DNA from: Xanthobacter autotrophicus
GTDB taxonomy: Bacteria > Pseudomonadota > Alphaproteobacteria > Rhizobiales > Xanthobacteraceae
Reading direction: 5' to 3'
NCBI RefSeq assembly: GCF_005871085.1
Contig: NZ_VAUP01000031.1
Location: 248,001 to 312,000 of the forward strand
Length of the DNA stretch: 64,000 nucleotides
The notes beneath the pieces were generated by a model. The model was given only the letters and a program-made list of their open reading frames with translations. It did no database searches and was not told the origin of the DNA. A program made the position numbers and the translations under genes. Shown here piece by piece: positions 54,035 to 61,863 of the stretch (positions within the stretch are counted from its first letter, which is position 1; the number at the start of each line of letters is the position of its first letter).

Positions 54035-55326
54035 TCGGTCCCCGGCGCGCCGGCCAGCATCAGGCCCACCGGCGCGCCGGGGAGGGGCAGGGAGATGGCG
54101 CAGCCGTCGATCATGTTGATGAGGGTGGGGTTGCGCAGGGCCAGCAGGTTGGCGCGGCCATAGGCGTCGTCGTCGGTGGCGAGATCGGCGATCTTCGGCG
54201 GCAGGATGGCCACCGTGGGCATCACCAGCGCGTCGAAGCCTGCGAGCCGCGCAGCGGCCCGCGCAACCAGCGCCCGGCGCGCGGCTACCAGCTCCACGTA
54301 ATCGGCGGCGGACTGCTCCGCCCCGCGCTTGATGCGGCCGGCGACGCGCGGGTCGTAGGCGTCGGCCTTCTCCGCCAGCAGGCGGCGGTGCACCGCATAG
54401 CTCTCCGCCGCCGAGAAGCCGCCCTTGGCGTTGATGGTGGCCACTTCGCCGAATTCCGGGAAGGGGGCGGAGACGATGTGCGCGCCGGCCCGCGCCAGCG
54501 CCTCCACCGCCGCCTCGAAGGCTTTCGCCACCTCGGGATCGAGCCCGTCCAGCGCCACGGTGGTGGGCACCAGCAGGCGCAGCCCCTTGACGGGGCGCAC
54601 CGCCAGCGGCGCCGGCTCGACGCCTGCGAGGATAGCGTCCAGCGCCGCGCAGCAGGCCACCGAGCGGGCGATGGGGCCGATGGAATCCAGCGTCGTGGAG
54701 AGCGGGAAGGCGCCCTCGCGCGGCACCCGGCTGGCAGTGGGCTTGTAGCCGGTGATGCCGCAGAAGGCGGCCGGGATGCGGCAGGAGCCGCCGGTATCGG
54801 TGCCCAGCGCCGCGTGGGCCATGCCGTCCGCCACCGCCACCGCCCCGCCGGAGCTGGAGCCGCCGGAGACGCGGCCACCCTCAGCCCGCTCGAACGGGGC
54901 GCGCGGGTGGCCATAATGCGGGTTCATGCCGAGGCCGGAATAGGCGAACTCGGTCATGGTGTTGCGGCCGAGGAGGACGAACCCCGCCCGGCGCAGGCGC
55001 GCAATCGCCGGGGCATCCGCCGTGGCCGGGGCATTGTCCTTCAGCACCTTGGAGCCGGCCGCGGTGACCTCGCCGGCCACGTCGAACAGGTCCTTCACCG
55101 AAATGGGGATGCCGGCGAAAGGCGAGGGTGCCGCCCCCGCCTGCCGCAGGTCGTCCTGCGCCTGCGCCGCCTTCAGCGCGCCCTCCCGGTTCACGCTGAC
55201 GAAGGCGCGGGGGCCTTCGCCGTCGGGGTCCGCGATGCGATCGAGGCAGGCTTCCGCCAGGGCCCGCGCCGTGGTGCGCCCGGAGGCGAGGTCTTCGGCG
55301 AGGGCGGCAAGGGTCGGCTGGGGCAT
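53983..55326 (-). CDS. Amidase-signature enzyme
   Basis: 447 residues. The Ser-cisSer-Lys triad is present: Lys in GIPISVKDLFD, cis-Ser in GGSSSGG and nucleophile Ser in GTDTGGSCRIPA. It would hydrolyse a carboxamide or related C-N bond. It is the last gene of a four-gene operon (reductase, HpaB-type oxygenase, cupin, amidase), so the pathway substrate may carry an amide. It is not GatA, because the gat partners are absent. The 3' end overlaps the kinase gene. Confidence 0.88.
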   Translation of the reverse strand: MPQPTLAALAEDLASGRTTARALAEACLDRIADPDGEGPRAFVSVNREGALKAAQAQDDLRQAGAAPSPFAGIPISVKDLFDVAGEVTAAGSKVLKDNAPATADAPAIARLRRAGFVLLGRNTMTEFAYSGLGMNPHYGHPRAPFERAEGGRVSGGSSSGGAVAVADGMAHAALGTDTGGSCRIPAAFCGITGYKPTASRVPREGAFPLSTTLDSIGPIARSVACCAALDAILAGVEPAPLAVRPVKGLRLLVPTTVALDGLDPEVAKAFEAAVEALARAGAHIVSAPFPEFGEVATINAKGGFSAAESYAVHRRLLAEKADAYDPRVAGRIKRGAEQSAADYVELVAARRALVARAAARLAGFDALVMPTVAILPPKIADLATDDDAYGRANLLALRNPTLINMIDGCAISLPLPGAPVGLMLAGAPGTDQSLFAVAAGVEAALAD

Positions 55327-55361
55327 GGCGAAGTCCGGGTCAGCAGAAGGGGCGGGCGGGA

Positions 55362-55742
55362 TCAGGCGGGGTCGAAATAGTGGATTTCGAGCAGTATGCA
55401 GCCCTTATCCGATTTGAACGGACCATGGAACGCGCCCGGGGGGCGCACCGCATAGGTGAAGGGGGAGAAGCTCTCGCCGCCCTCGCCCTTGTCGTCATTG
55501 CCAACGGTGAGGTCGCCAGTGACCAGGAACACCTCTTCCCAATACTCATGCACGAACGGCTTGGTGGTGAAGACGCCCGCATCGAACTTCAGCAGGCGCG
55601 TGCGCGAGCCGCTCTTGTTCTCCTCGTCCAGCGCGCCGGAAAGGATCTTCTGCTTGATGCCTTCCGGATAGCCGGGCGGCACTTCCCAGCCGGTGGCGAG
55701 GTCGAGGGTGTGGAACTCGTCGTGGATCTTGGTGATGGGCAT
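55362..55742 (-). CDS. Single-domain cupin protein
   Basis: 126 residues. Cupin core: HEYWEEVFLVTGDLTVG (motif 1 with His and Glu) and RPPGAFHGPFKSDKGCILLE (motif 2 with His). It could be a small dioxygenase, isomerase or sensor for the pathway. AGGA precedes the ATG at 55742. It lies 26 nt after the oxygenase stop and 35 nt before the amidase start, clearly within the operon. Confidence 0.82.
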   Translation of the reverse strand: MPITKIHDEFHTLDLATGWEVPPGYPEGIKQKILSGALDEENKSGSRTRLLKFDAGVFTTKPFVHEYWEEVFLVTGDLTVGNDDKGEGGESFSPFTYAVRPPGAFHGPFKSDKGCILLEIHYFDPA

Positions 55743-55768
55743 GGGGGCAGTCCTGCGATGAAAGGGGA

Positions 55769-57253
55769 TCACTCGGCGGCGCGGGCGGCGGGCTGGGCCA
55801 CCTCGTCGGCGAGGGAATAGGAGGAGAGCATCATGTCGAGCAGGCGCTCGGCGCCGGCCCAGTCATAGGTGCGGAAGGAGTGGTTCTTCACCACGAAGCC
55901 GGCGCCCGCATAGAACATCTCGTACTGGGCGTGGCGGGAGGCGAATTCCGAGCCCACCGCGTCCCAGGCGAGCTTGTAGAACTTCACCTTTTCTTCGGCG
56001 CTGGCGGCCGGCGACTGCTGGGTCTTGGCGATGAGGGCGGCCAGCTCCGGGTTTTGATAATCCTGCACCGAGGAGGGCAGCATGATCATGCCGCCGCCGG
56101 CCAGTTCGCGAAGGCTGGTGATGAACTTGCCGTAGAGCTGCTGGGTCAGGGTCTGCGCCGCATAGAGGGTGTGGCGGTCGGGCACGAAATAGGGGCCGTA
56201 ATAGCTGCCCTTGGCCTCCATGGCGGCCACGAAGGCATCCACCATGGCGGCCTCGGCGGCGAGCTGGCCCAAGGTCTCGCGCACTTGCGGGAAGCCGGTG
56301 GTGCCGTTCACCTCGGCGGTGCGCCGGGCGATGGCGAGCAGGAATTTCAGCTTCACCGACAGGCGGATCTGGGCCTGGTAGTTCTGGTAGACATGGGCCG
56401 GGGTGGCATGGAACTGCCGGCCGGTCATGGCGATGTCGCCGGCGATGAAGACGCGGTCCCACGGCACCTTCACGTCGTCGAAATACAGCACAGCGTCATT
56501 CTCGTCGAAGCGGCTCGACAGGGGATTGTCGAACACCGACGGGGCGCCCGCCTCATAGGACTTGCGCGACAGGATCTTCAGGCCCCTGGTATTCATGGGA
56601 ATGGCGAAGGAGAGGGCATAGGCCTCCTCGCCCTTCTGCAGCGGCTGGATGCAGGTGACGAACACTTCGTTGGCCATGATGCCGCCGGTGGCCAGCATCT
56701 TGGCCCCGCGCACGGTGATGCCCGAAGTATCCTCGTCCACGATGGCGGCGGAGAGGAACGGGTCGGCCTGCTCGGCCGCGTTCTTGGAGCGGTCGGCCTG
56801 CGGGTTGATGATGACGTAGGTGAGATAAAGATCGTTGTCGCGGGCGTGGCGATAGTAGTCGCCAAGCGCCCGGGCGCGGGCCGGGTCGTACAGCTCGAAC
56901 TGGTCGAGGCCCATGTACATGCCGGAGATGCAGGACGCCACATGGTCCGGCGCGCGGCCGAGGAAGCCGGCGTGCAGCTCGGTCCAGGCCTCAAGGCCCC
57001 GGCGGCGGGTCTTCAGCTCGTCATAGCTGGTAGGCAACTGCCAGATGCGGTTGGCGAGCGTGCCGGTGTCGGTCTCGAAGGTCATCAGCGCGCGGTTGTC
57101 CGGCGCGCTGTGGAAGTCGAACATGCGCCCCACCGAGGCCACCGCGCGGCGGAAGGCGGGGTGGGCGGTGGCGTCGGAAATCTTCTGGCCGTCGAGGAAG
57201 ATCTCGCGGCCGTCCCTGAGGCTGGCGATATGGGCGCTGCCGGTCTTGATCAT
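55769..57253 (-). CDS. HpaB-family FADH2-dependent monooxygenase
   Basis: 494 residues, of the 4-hydroxyphenylacetate 3-monooxygenase oxygenase-component family. Typical blocks: YLTYVIINPQADRSK, DEDTSGITVRGAKMLATGG, NDAVLYFDDVKVPWDRVF and NYQAQIRLSVKLKFLLAIA. It uses reduced flavin and O2 to hydroxylate a phenol, pyrrole or heteroaromatic. The partner flavin reductase gene lies 21 nt upstream. The neighbours (cupin, amidase, MarR) are not those of the classical hpa meta-pathway, so the substrate is probably not 4-hydroxyphenylacetate. Confidence 0.9.
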   Translation of the reverse strand: MIKTGSAHIASLRDGREIFLDGQKISDATAHPAFRRAVASVGRMFDFHSAPDNRALMTFETDTGTLANRIWQLPTSYDELKTRRRGLEAWTELHAGFLGRAPDHVASCISGMYMGLDQFELYDPARARALGDYYRHARDNDLYLTYVIINPQADRSKNAAEQADPFLSAAIVDEDTSGITVRGAKMLATGGIMANEVFVTCIQPLQKGEEAYALSFAIPMNTRGLKILSRKSYEAGAPSVFDNPLSSRFDENDAVLYFDDVKVPWDRVFIAGDIAMTGRQFHATPAHVYQNYQAQIRLSVKLKFLLAIARRTAEVNGTTGFPQVRETLGQLAAEAAMVDAFVAAMEAKGSYYGPYFVPDRHTLYAAQTLTQQLYGKFITSLRELAGGGMIMLPSSVQDYQNPELAALIAKTQQSPAASAEEKVKFYKLAWDAVGSEFASRHAQYEMFYAGAGFVVKNHSFRTYDWAGAERLLDMMLSSYSLADEVAQPAARAAE

Positions 57254-57274
57254 GGCTGGTGCTCCGGAAGGGGG

Positions 57275-57781
57275 TCAGGACGCGATGGCCGAAAGGCTGC
57301 GATAGCGTCCGGCATGGAAGACGAGGGGGGCCGCCTCGGGCTCGCAGCGGTGTGCGAGGACGCGGGCGATGAAGATCTCGTGGTCGCCGCCGTCATGGAT
57401 GGCGTGGGGCGCGCATTCCAGATGCGCCGCCGCCTCCGCGATCAGCGGCGCGCCGCCGGCCCCCCGCAGGTGCGCCACCCCGGCCCATTTCTCCCCCTGC
57501 GCGCGGGCGAAGCGGCCGGAGAGATCCTGCTGGTGGTGGGCCAGCACGGAGATGCCGTAGGCGCGCGCGGACTTCAGCGCGGGCAGGGACAGGGCGGCCC
57601 GCGCCACCGAGAACAGCACCAGCGGCGGATCGAGGGACACCGCGTTGAACGAACTCATGGTCATGCCGACGAGGGTGCCGTCCTCGCCCTCGGCGGCGAC
57701 GATGGCGACGCCGGTGGCGAAGGCGCCGAGGGTGCACCGGAAGGCGCGGGTGTCGAAGGGGTCTGCTGGGATGGCCGACAT
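57275..57781 (-). CDS. HpaC-like flavin reductase
   Basis: 168 residues of the flavin reductase-like domain (FMN-binding split barrel): FRCTLGAFATGVAIVAA, GMTMSSFNAVSLDPPLVLFSV, and HAIHDGGDHEIFIARV. It supplies reduced flavin to the monooxygenase encoded next. It is the first gene of the operon, with a 19-bp perfect palindrome (57802-57820) 20 bp before its start. Confidence 0.92.
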   Translation of the reverse strand: MSAIPADPFDTRAFRCTLGAFATGVAIVAAEGEDGTLVGMTMSSFNAVSLDPPLVLFSVARAALSLPALKSARAYGISVLAHHQQDLSGRFARAQGEKWAGVAHLRGAGGAPLIAEAAAHLECAPHAIHDGGDHEIFIARVLAHRCEPEAAPLVFHAGRYRSLSAIAS

Positions 57782-57801
57782 GGGGCAATGTCCGCTTCAA
57801 T

Positions 57802-57820
57802 TAGCTTTGTAACAAAGCTA
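57802..57820. promoter_or_regulatory. Perfect 19-bp MarR-type operator
   Basis: TAGCTTTGT-A-ACAAAGCTA. It is directly upstream of the flavin reductase gene and within the region shared with the divergent MarR gene. On the minus strand a TTGACG (57839-57844) could be the -35 box, which would put the palindrome over the -10 and start site: repression is expected. Confidence 0.8.
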
Positions 57821-57977
57821 TTATGAAGAGGCGATAGACGTCAAGCCGATTCCGCGCCTATGAAGCGCGAACACGATACGTCTGCGTCGGGGCAAGGCGG
57901 GTCGGGACCCGGCGGTTCAGGGATTGCGCCCGCCGTCCGATCCGCGCCCGCCGCCGGCCCGGCTAGGGAGCGCCCGC

Positions 57978-58565
57978 ATGCCGCAATCCACGTCCAAAGT
58001 CCGTCGGCGACTGCCTTTGACCGCGTCCCGCGCCGCCCTGCTCGTGAACGGGTCGGATCTCGAATTCCGCGAGATGGTGCACAACATGCTGGCGTTCGCC
58101 GCCGCCCTGCAGGAGGTGCGCAACCGGCTCGGCGGCCTCATCGGGCTGTCGGGCACCCAATACACCATCCTCAATTCCATCGCCCGGCTCAGCCGGGGCA
58201 CGCCGGAACTGGGGGTGAACGCGCTGGCGGAACACCTGCACCTGTCGGGGGCGTTCGTGACCATCGAGGTCAACAAGCTGGTGCAGGCCGGCCTCGTCAC
58301 CAAGGTGCCGAACCCGGATGACCGCCGCCGCGTGGTGCTGGCGGTGACCGTGGAGGCCGAGCGCCGCCTCGCCGAGCTGACGCGCGTTCAGGTGCCGGCC
58401 AACGACGCTTTGTTCGAGCCGCTCTCGGCGGCCGATTTCAAGGCGCTGCGCGCCATCATCGCCAAGCTCGCCGGCACCGGTGAGCGCACCCTTCGGCTCA
58501 TCGAATATCTCGCGCCCAAGGGCACGCTGGACGATGTCGCCGACCACCTGCCGCCGGTGGTGTAA
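57978..58565 (+). CDS. MarR-family regulator divergent from the monooxygenase operon
   Basis: 195 residues. The winged helix is at about 50-130 (LSGTQYTILNSIARLSRG, LHLSGAFVTIEVNKLVQAGLV, NPDDRRRVVLAVT), including the DxR wing motif. AGGGAG upstream supports the ATG at 57978 over an upstream frame start at 57924. It probably binds the palindrome at 57802-57820 and is released by the substrate or product of the monooxygenase. Confidence 0.9.
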   Translation: MPQSTSKVRRRLPLTASRAALLVNGSDLEFREMVHNMLAFAAALQEVRNRLGGLIGLSGTQYTILNSIARLSRGTPELGVNALAEHLHLSGAFVTIEVNKLVQAGLVTKVPNPDDRRRVVLAVTVEAERRLAELTRVQVPANDALFEPLSAADFKALRAIIAKLAGTGERTLRLIEYLAPKGTLDDVADHLPPVV

Positions 58566-58607
58566 GGGGCTGCGATCCGGAAGCTGGAAAACCGGCCGGA
58601 CGGCGAC

Positions 58608-58713
58608 TCATACCATCGGCCCCGGTGTTCGACCGATGCCAGGTGGGTCCGCTCGAACGCCGCGCGGGCTTGACCATTGACCCTTGAGCAAAGCTCACGG
58701 GGCAATGGTCTCA
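58608..58713. repeat. Interspersed intergenic stem-loop element, copy B
   Basis: Partner of the element at 12588-12709. Stem CCATTG (58674-58679) with CAATGG (58703-58708) plus inner CCC/GGG, around the conserved AAGCTCAC block. The arms differ from copy A while pairing is kept. It overlaps the stop codon of the exporter ATPase gene and may terminate both converging genes. Confidence 0.6.
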
Positions 58714-59451
58714 CACCTGCAGCCGCGCCTTCATGGCGCCGCCGGGGCGGACTTCCACCACGCGGCCGTCGCTCATCTCCACGATGCGGTCGAAGATGTC
58801 GGACCAGCGCGGATCGTGGGTGACCACGCACACCGCCACCCGGTGCACGTCGGCGAGCGTGCGGAACACCTCCATCACCTGCCGTCCGCGCGAGCCGTCC
58901 AGCGCCGCCGTGGGCTCGTCCGCCAGCAGCATGACGGGATCGTTGGCGAGCGCCCTCGCGATGGACACGCGCTGCTGCTCGCCGCCGGACAATTGGGAGG
59001 GGTAATTGTTCTCCCGGTGGTCGAGGCCGAACTGGGCCAGAAGCTCCCGCGCCCGCGCCTTCGCCTGCTTGGGCCGCACGTCGTTGATCTCAAGGGCGAT
59101 CTGCACATTCTCCACCGCGGTGAGGAAGGGGATCAGGTTCGCCTTCTGGAAGATGAAGCCCACATGGGTGCGGCGGAAGTCGCGCAAATTGTTGAGGCGG
59201 GTCGCGGCGTTGGCGATCGGCTGGTCGCGGAAGTGCACGGTGCCGTTGGTGGGCGGCTCCAGCAGGCCGGCGATCATCAGGAAGGTGGTCTTGCCTGATC
59301 CGGACGGGCCGACGATGCCGGTCAGCTCGCCGGATTTCAGCGCCAGCGTCATGTCGGTAAGAGCGCGCACCTCGTTGGCCCCGGAAAGGTAGGTCTTCGA
59401 GGCGTTGCGCACCTCCATCACCACATGGCTGGGCCAGAATTGAGCGGTCAC
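58711..59451 (-). CDS. DevA-type ABC exporter ATPase
   Basis: 246 residues, LolD/MacB-DevA branch: Walker A GPSGSGKTT, signature LSGGEQQRVSIARAL, Walker B VMLLADEPTAALD and switch VVTHDPR. The GTG at 59451 overlaps the permease stop (GTGA). With the permease and adaptor upstream it makes a DevBCA-like exporter. Confidence 0.9.
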   Translation of the reverse strand: MTAQFWPSHVVMEVRNASKTYLSGANEVRALTDMTLALKSGELTGIVGPSGSGKTTFLMIAGLLEPPTNGTVHFRDQPIANAATRLNNLRDFRRTHVGFIFQKANLIPFLTAVENVQIALEINDVRPKQAKARARELLAQFGLDHRENNYPSQLSGGEQQRVSIARALANDPVMLLADEPTAALDGSRGRQVMEVFRTLADVHRVAVCVVTHDPRWSDIFDRIVEMSDGRVVEVRPGGAMKARLQV

Positions 59452-60593
59452 GCCAGCACCTCCTGCGCCCGGACCTTCATGGCCCGCCGGATGGCGAACC
59501 AGCTCGCGCCAAGGCTGATCACCAGAAGCGCCCCCCCGATACCCGCGAGGTCCTCCGACACCAGAAGCACGGTGCGCGGGAAATGGGGATAGATCGTGAA
59601 GGAGATGAGCAGAGCCACCGAGAAGCCAAGCACAGCGATCCACAGGGCCTGCTGCACGATCAGGCCGATGATGACCCGGTCCCGCGCCCCGATGAGCTTC
59701 AGCAGAGCGATCTGGTTGATTTTCTCCAGGGTCAGCATGTAGATCGTGAGCGCGATGATGGAGCCCGCCACCAGAAGCGTCATGGCGGTGAAGGCGAGGA
59801 TCTGCACCCGGAGGCGCCACAGCCGCCCGTCGAGCAGCATGGAGCGCTCCTCCTCCTTGGTCAGCACCTCCACGTCGCCCCAGGCCTTGATCTGGGCCTT
59901 CACCAATTGCGGGTCGGCATTGGGCTTCAGCTCCACCATCACCGCCGCCAGCGCGCCGCCGTCGCCGAGGCCCATGCGCGAGCGGCCCTTGGCCACCCGG
60001 TTCAGCAGGATGGCCTCGGAGGGCAGCACCCGGTTGATCGCCTGCGAGTCCGGGATGGTGACGAAGAACATGCCGTCGCCGCCCATGTCCACCTGGCCCT
60101 TGGTCAGGCCCACCACGGTGTAATCATCGTGGCCGAGGCGGATCACGTCGCCCACCAGAAGGCCGGTGGTCTGGTCGGCGATGGCCTCGTAGCGGGTGGA
60201 GCGGAACAGCCTGCCGTCGATGAGCGGGATCCAGCTTCCGGAATCCTTGGGATAGTCGATGCCGGTGACGGCGAGGCGCACGCTCTTGCCGTTGATGTCG
60301 TATTGCTGGTTGTACTGGATGAAGCGGCGGGTGGCGGCCACCCCCGGCACCCCTTCCACCCGGCGGTCGAGGCTGGAGGGCACGGCGGAGGTCTCGGCGA
60401 AGGGGCCGGAGCGGCCGCCCTCCACCACCCACAGGTCGGCGCCCACGTCGTTGATGATGAGCAGCGCCTCGTGGACGATGCCGCGATAGAGCCCGATCAT
60501 GCCCATGGTCGCCCCCAACAGGAGGCCGATGCCCACCGCCGTTAGGGCGAAGCGCAGCATCGAGAACCGCATGTCCTTGAGGGCGATGTTCAT
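59448..60593 (-). CDS. DevC-type FtsX/MacB-like ABC exporter permease
   Basis: 381 residues. One N-terminal helix (about 13-35), a large periplasmic domain (about 40-260) and three C-terminal helices, the MacB/FtsX topology. MNIALKDMRFSMLRFALTAV and LEKINQIALLKLIGARDRVI are DevC-like. It starts 24 nt after the adaptor stop and overlaps the ATPase gene. It probably moves a periplasmic or inner-leaflet lipid-like substrate outward. Confidence 0.9.
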   Translation of the reverse strand: MNIALKDMRFSMLRFALTAVGIGLLLGATMGMIGLYRGIVHEALLIINDVGADLWVVEGGRSGPFAETSAVPSSLDRRVEGVPGVAATRRFIQYNQQYDINGKSVRLAVTGIDYPKDSGSWIPLIDGRLFRSTRYEAIADQTTGLLVGDVIRLGHDDYTVVGLTKGQVDMGGDGMFFVTIPDSQAINRVLPSEAILLNRVAKGRSRMGLGDGGALAAVMVELKPNADPQLVKAQIKAWGDVEVLTKEEERSMLLDGRLWRLRVQILAFTAMTLLVAGSIIALTIYMLTLEKINQIALLKLIGARDRVIIGLIVQQALWIAVLGFSVALLISFTIYPHFPRTVLLVSEDLAGIGGALLVISLGASWFAIRRAMKVRAQEVLA

Positions 60594-60617
60594 GGGCCTC
60601 CGCCTCCGCCACCCGCC

Positions 60618-61808
60618 TCAGGGCACCTCTTCGCCGAGATCGACCGGCTCGAACGCATAGCGGCCGACCGGTGAGAGCACCACGTCGCCGGCCTTGAGGC
60701 CGCGGGAGACCTCGATGTTCGTTCCGCTGGTATAGCCGAGCGACACCGGCGTCCAGGTCGCCCGGCCGGACCGCGCCAGCCAGACCCCGGCGCGCCCGTC
60801 GCGGCGGGTCACGAAGGTCTCCGGCACGCCGATGGCCACTGCCGGGGATTGCGCCTCCACCGCCACATTGGCGCGTTGCCCGATGGCCCAGCTCTCGGGC
60901 AGGGCATCGAGGGTGATGTCGATGGTGAACTCGCGGGTCTCCTGGTCCACCTGCCGGGACAGGCGCAGCACCTGCCCGGTCCATACCCGCGTGGGGTCGG
61001 AGGCGAAGCGGATGCGCGCCGGCTGGCCCGGCCTGATGGCGGAGCGGGCGGATTCGTCGAAGCGCGCGGAGATGATGATGGTGGACAACTCTACCACCTG
61101 CATCAGGTTGGCGCCGGGCAACAGCAGGTCGCCGGGATTGCGCTCGCGGGAGATGACCACGCCGTCCAGCGGGGCGGTGATGGTGGCATCGGCGAGCCGG
61201 GCCTCCAGCACCTTCACGTTGGCCTGCTGGGCGAGCAGTTCCGCCTTCGAGCGCTCGATGGCGGCGTCGGCGCGGGCCATGTCCGCCTGGGCCTGCAGGA
61301 AGTTGGATTCGGCGGTGGTCAGCTCGGCGGGCGAGATGACATTGGTGCGGGCAAGCGTGGTGCGCCGCTCGAACTCGATCTTGGCCCGGTCGAAGCCGGC
61401 CTTGGCGCGGGCCCGTTCGCTCTCGCTCCCGGTGATGCCGAGGGCGGCGGCGCTCGCCTGCGCCTCGGCGGTGGCGAGCTGGTTCTGGAGGTCGACGGAT
61501 TCCAGCCGCGCCAGCACCTGGCCGCGCTTCACCACGTCGTTGCGGTCCACCTCGATGGATTTCAGGAAGCCCTGGATGCGGCTCGTCACCACCACGCGAT
61601 TGATGGCGTCGAGCAGGCCGGGACCGTTGATTTCAAGGCTCATGGGGCGCGCCTGCACCGCATGCCAGGCGGCGGTGCGCGGCACCACGTACCAGTAGCC
61701 GAGCAGGGCCCCCGCCACCACGGCGAGGGCGAGCACGACGGCAAGACGGCGCCACCCTGCGGAATAGTCCGTCTCGGTCAGGGCGGGGGGAAGAGGTTGC
61801 GGTTTCAC
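60618..61808 (-). CDS. DevB-type membrane fusion protein
   Basis: 396 residues. N-terminal anchor (about 21-42), lipoyl halves, a long coiled-coil hairpin (about 95-200, Ala/Glu-rich), beta-barrel and a C-terminal domain. The GTG at 61808 has GGAGGGG upstream; the intervening ATG is out of frame and stops at once. It lies 55 nt after the condensation-domain gene, which suggests one operon of four genes. Confidence 0.88.
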   Translation of the reverse strand: MKPQPLPPALTETDYSAGWRRLAVVLALAVVAGALLGYWYVVPRTAAWHAVQARPMSLEINGPGLLDAINRVVVTSRIQGFLKSIEVDRNDVVKRGQVLARLESVDLQNQLATAEAQASAAALGITGSESERARAKAGFDRAKIEFERRTTLARTNVISPAELTTAESNFLQAQADMARADAAIERSKAELLAQQANVKVLEARLADATITAPLDGVVISRERNPGDLLLPGANLMQVVELSTIIISARFDESARSAIRPGQPARIRFASDPTRVWTGQVLRLSRQVDQETREFTIDITLDALPESWAIGQRANVAVEAQSPAVAIGVPETFVTRRDGRAGVWLARSGRATWTPVSLGYTSGTNIEVSRGLKAGDVVLSPVGRYAFEPVDLGEEVP

Positions 61809-61863
61809 CGCATCCCCTCCGCCGCCGCAAGGGGGGGGCCCGTGCGGGCGCTGGCGGCCTGTC

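Noticed and set aside
55769-57253. Calling this gene hpaB of the 4-hydroxyphenylacetate pathway
   Set aside because: Family membership is clear, but none of the hpaD/E/F/G/H/I meta-cleavage genes is near and a cupin and amidase are, so the specific name would overclaim.
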